Both the position numbers and the translations under genes were made by a program. 20,737 nt of DNA, from contig JALJEE010003245.1 in NCBI GenBank assembly GCA_023231475.1, forward strand, positions 1 to 20,737. The letters are read 5' to 3'. Source of the DNA: Seison nebaliae. Lineage: Eukaryota; Rotifera; Pararotatoria; Seisonacea; Seisonidae. Positions 18,934 to 20,737 of the stretch are shown piece by piece (within the stretch, counting starts at the first letter, position 1; each line of letters begins with the position of its first letter). The notes under the pieces were generated by a model that searched no databases, was not told the DNA's origin, and saw only the letters and a list, made by a program, of their open reading frames with translations.

Positions 18934-19740
18934 ATGGTGAAGTTTTTATTATATTCACTTTTTATTTTTATAATCAGTTTAACTGATGCTGCACAATTAA
19001 TAATTAAATTCCGTCAAATTCCCAATAGTTCGCCTGTACATTTTACGGATTTCCCCAAACCATTCGCCATCTGCGCCCATAATCCTCGATGTGAGGGAAT
19101 CCTCTTCCAATTCTGTGAAAACACTCTTCAGTATTCATTCTTCGACGAATATTTTTCTATTCCTATAAACAAAGAGAAATATTATTTCATCAAAATCAGT
19201 TACAATTCCTTCTTTTTTTAATTTAAATCATGAAACATTTTAGGAGAAGAAGTTGAGAGGAAACTTGTTGAAATTGAAGATATATTCAAGCTATCGGAGT
19301 ACAAGTTTGCTCATATAACGTACGAAATGGAAAAAGTTGGTCTGGACAAAAGTAGTTATAAAGACGGTTTCAAGAATAATTATGGGTTTTGGGAAGGTAC
19401 TGAAATTTTCCGATTGATTAACACTTTCAACGAAAACCTGAAAATGTGTGTAGATATCCATATTTCAGAAGAGTATGAAAAATTTAGCATTTGTGGCATT
19501 ATCCGATCCGTAAGAAATGAATACGCTAACTATACAATTTATTTTCAGGAAACTATTGATACGGACCATCCATTTCCTGATTACAGTGGTATGACTTATT
19601 GTGCTGATTCTAGAAGGTCATCGCTTCAAAACACTCCATTTACTCTATCCAACAATATGGGATTTTGGGGTGACTGTTTCATCCCCAGTTATTGCGATCG
19701 CTTAACTAAGGAATATGCAATCGTTCTATCGATAAAGTAG
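18934..19740 (+). CDS. Secreted cysteine-containing protein, unrecognised
   Basis: Two exons, 18934-19198 and 19244-19740, joined across a 45-nt intron (GTTAC...TTTTAG, phase 1, giving Arg89) for a 253-residue product. Without splicing, the first exon ends at a stop soon after the donor. Residues 1-20 are a classic signal peptide (MVKFLLYSLFIFIISLTDAA). The mature part has eight cysteines (47, 53, 61, 157, 172, 208, 233, 239), an even number that fits disulphide bonding, and possible N-glycosylation sites NSS (31-33) and NYT (184-186). There is no further membrane segment, so it is predicted to be secreted. The GDCFIPSYC segment (231-239) weakly recalls the G.CvPssC motif of nose-resistant-to-fluoxetine N-terminal domains, but this is not enough for a family call. 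Function unknown. Confidence 0.7.
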
Positions 19741-20300
19741 ACATAATTAAAAGCAAATAAGAAAAAATTTTCGATTATTTTTTTCAAATTCTAATGTTCC
19801 ACTAAATAAGAATAAATTTCTTAACAAAATTTCTTGGCATTCCAATTAGTACGATGGAAGTTGACCATTTCCAACATCTCTCGGAGAAAATAAATAGTTA
19901 AATTTTATCTTTTAACCGAAGTTTCATTTCGTTTGATCGAACTGTCTGCAAATTTTCACAAATTGTGAATAATTTATTGTGCAAATTATTAGTTGTGCAA
20001 ATTGATCAAAATCGAACTGATCGGATTGTGAATTGATTGAATTAATAATATGAATTAGTATAAATGAATGGAAGTAATTCATAATCGTTCTTATTCTTAT
20101 TCCAGTCCAAATATCGAAGACAATCAATTTAAAAATATTTGCATTAAAATGGTATAATATAATATGATGGGATAAAAGATAGGAATTTTTTTTAAAAAAA
20201 ATATTTACGTTAGTTTAATAATATAATTAGAAAACATTTCCTATTTATCTTATTGGCATCATGATGATATCTGACGTTGATTTCCATTTAATTTGTTAAA
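19741..20300. other. AT-rich intergenic sequence
   Basis: This stretch contains the 3' UTR of the secreted-protein gene, with an AATAAA near 19811. It then continues as AT-rich sequence including a GTGCAAATT repeat near 19979-20001. No gene is visible. Confidence 0.5.
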
Positions 20301-20311
20301 TTACTTTTTTA

Positions 20312-20335
20312 TGATATCAAGATATCTTGATATCA
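20312..20335. repeat. Perfect 24-bp palindrome
   Basis: The left half TGATATCAAGAT is followed directly by its reverse complement ATCTTGATATCA, with no spacer. The centre is GATATC. Confidence 0.9.
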
Positions 20336-20355
20336 AAATTGAGATCAAATCAACT

Positions 20356-20379
20356 TGAGAATGATATATATCATTCTCA
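20356..20379. repeat. Second perfect 24-bp palindrome
   Basis: The left half TGAGAATGATAT is followed directly by its reverse complement ATATCATTCTCA. It has the same length as the palindrome 44 bp upstream but an unrelated sequence. Confidence 0.9.
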
Positions 20380-20447
20380 TTTCAAAAATAAAATTAAAAT
20401 AATAAATATAAGATAAAAGCGGAAATTATCATAATCTTGTACATCTT

Positions 20448-20471
20448 ATACGAGGTTAATAACCCTCGTAT
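20448..20471. repeat. Near-perfect inverted repeat
   Basis: ATACGAGG at 20448-20455 is inverted as CCTCGTAT at 20464-20471, and the 8-base centre nearly continues the pairing with one bulged C. The whole element is again 24 bp. Confidence 0.8.
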
Positions 20472-20499
20472 GACTATTAGGGCTGGGGGAATGATCCAT

Positions 20500-20520
20500 G
20501 ATCCTTAAATGATAAGGATC
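20500..20520. repeat. Short inverted repeat (hairpin)
   Basis: GATCCTTA at 20500-20507 is inverted as TAAGGATC at 20513-20520 around the 5-base loop AATGA. Confidence 0.8.
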
Positions 20521-20577
20521 GATCTTTCTATATATTTTGGGAAAAAATCCAGACTCCAAACGAATCCTATACATACA

Positions 20578-20633
20578 TTGGATCGATCCTAACAAGTAAG
20601 TATGACTGTGGCTCGTACTTAGGATCGATCCAA
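20578..20633. repeat. 15-bp inverted repeat with GGATCGATCC cores
   Basis: TTGGATCGATCCTAA at 20578-20592 is exactly inverted as TTAGGATCGATCCAA at 20619-20633, with 26 bases between. Each arm contains the self-complementary GGATCGATCC. Related pieces lie at 20516-20524 and 20647-20655. This may be part of a miniature transposon or satellite continuing past the window. Confidence 0.85.
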
Positions 20634-20737
20634 CACGTCGTTAGGAGTCGATCCTTCTCAACTTCAACTGAAAATATTTTATTGAAAATAGCCTTAAATT
20701 TTATCTAAATAGTGTATAAATTTCGACTGACTGATAA

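Noticed and set aside
1-20737. tRNA, rRNA and CRISPR features
   Set aside because: I looked for tRNA B-box sequences (GGTTCRANYC) on both strands and for regularly spaced repeats, and found none that fold or space appropriately.

Overview
The window looks like part of a compact, strongly AT-rich animal nuclear genome. The evidence is short spliceosomal introns (45, 50 and 63 nt), densely packed genes that are mostly single-exon, an animal-type adenosylhomocysteinase, a CD225/dispanin membrane protein, a CEP76-like centriolar protein (implying centrioles or cilia) and two remnants of a CR1/L2-like LINE. The species cannot be named from this sequence. A small, reduced-genome, ciliated invertebrate would fit; that is inference.

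Layout. 1-900 holds short repeats and a possible Tc1/mariner end. About 914-4185 is a decayed LINE on the minus strand: ORF1 with a frameshift, a damaged endonuclease, and a nearly complete reverse transcriptase interrupted by an in-frame TGA. After a gene-free stretch, 5340-8176 carries two minus-strand kinase-like genes in tandem. One keeps the catalytic residues. The other has HRN for HRD and GGY for DFG and is predicted to be a pseudokinase. At 8357-9180 a short tandem repeat abuts a second, 5'-truncated copy of a related LINE on the plus strand. 9181-11069 has no recognisable gene but holds a cluster of ACACGTCAT sites. 11070-11513 encodes a four-pass membrane protein.

From 12090 the genes are compact: AHCY (minus, 2 exons, unusual substitutions at conserved active-site positions), a glutamine-rich dispanin-like gene (minus, 2 exons), an unrecognised ubiquitin-like/coiled-coil/lysine-rich protein (minus), and, head to head with it, CEP76 (plus, single exon). 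Next comes a secreted 8-cysteine protein (plus, 2 exons). The last kilobase has no gene but contains perfect 24-bp palindromes and GATC-rich inverted repeats running to the window edge.

No operon or single shared pathway is evident. AHCY is housekeeping methyl-cycle metabolism and CEP76 is centriole biology. The kinase pair is the most suggestive functional unit. I reconstructed three gene models by joining exons at splice sites; each restores continuous reading and, for AHCY, a start matching the family.
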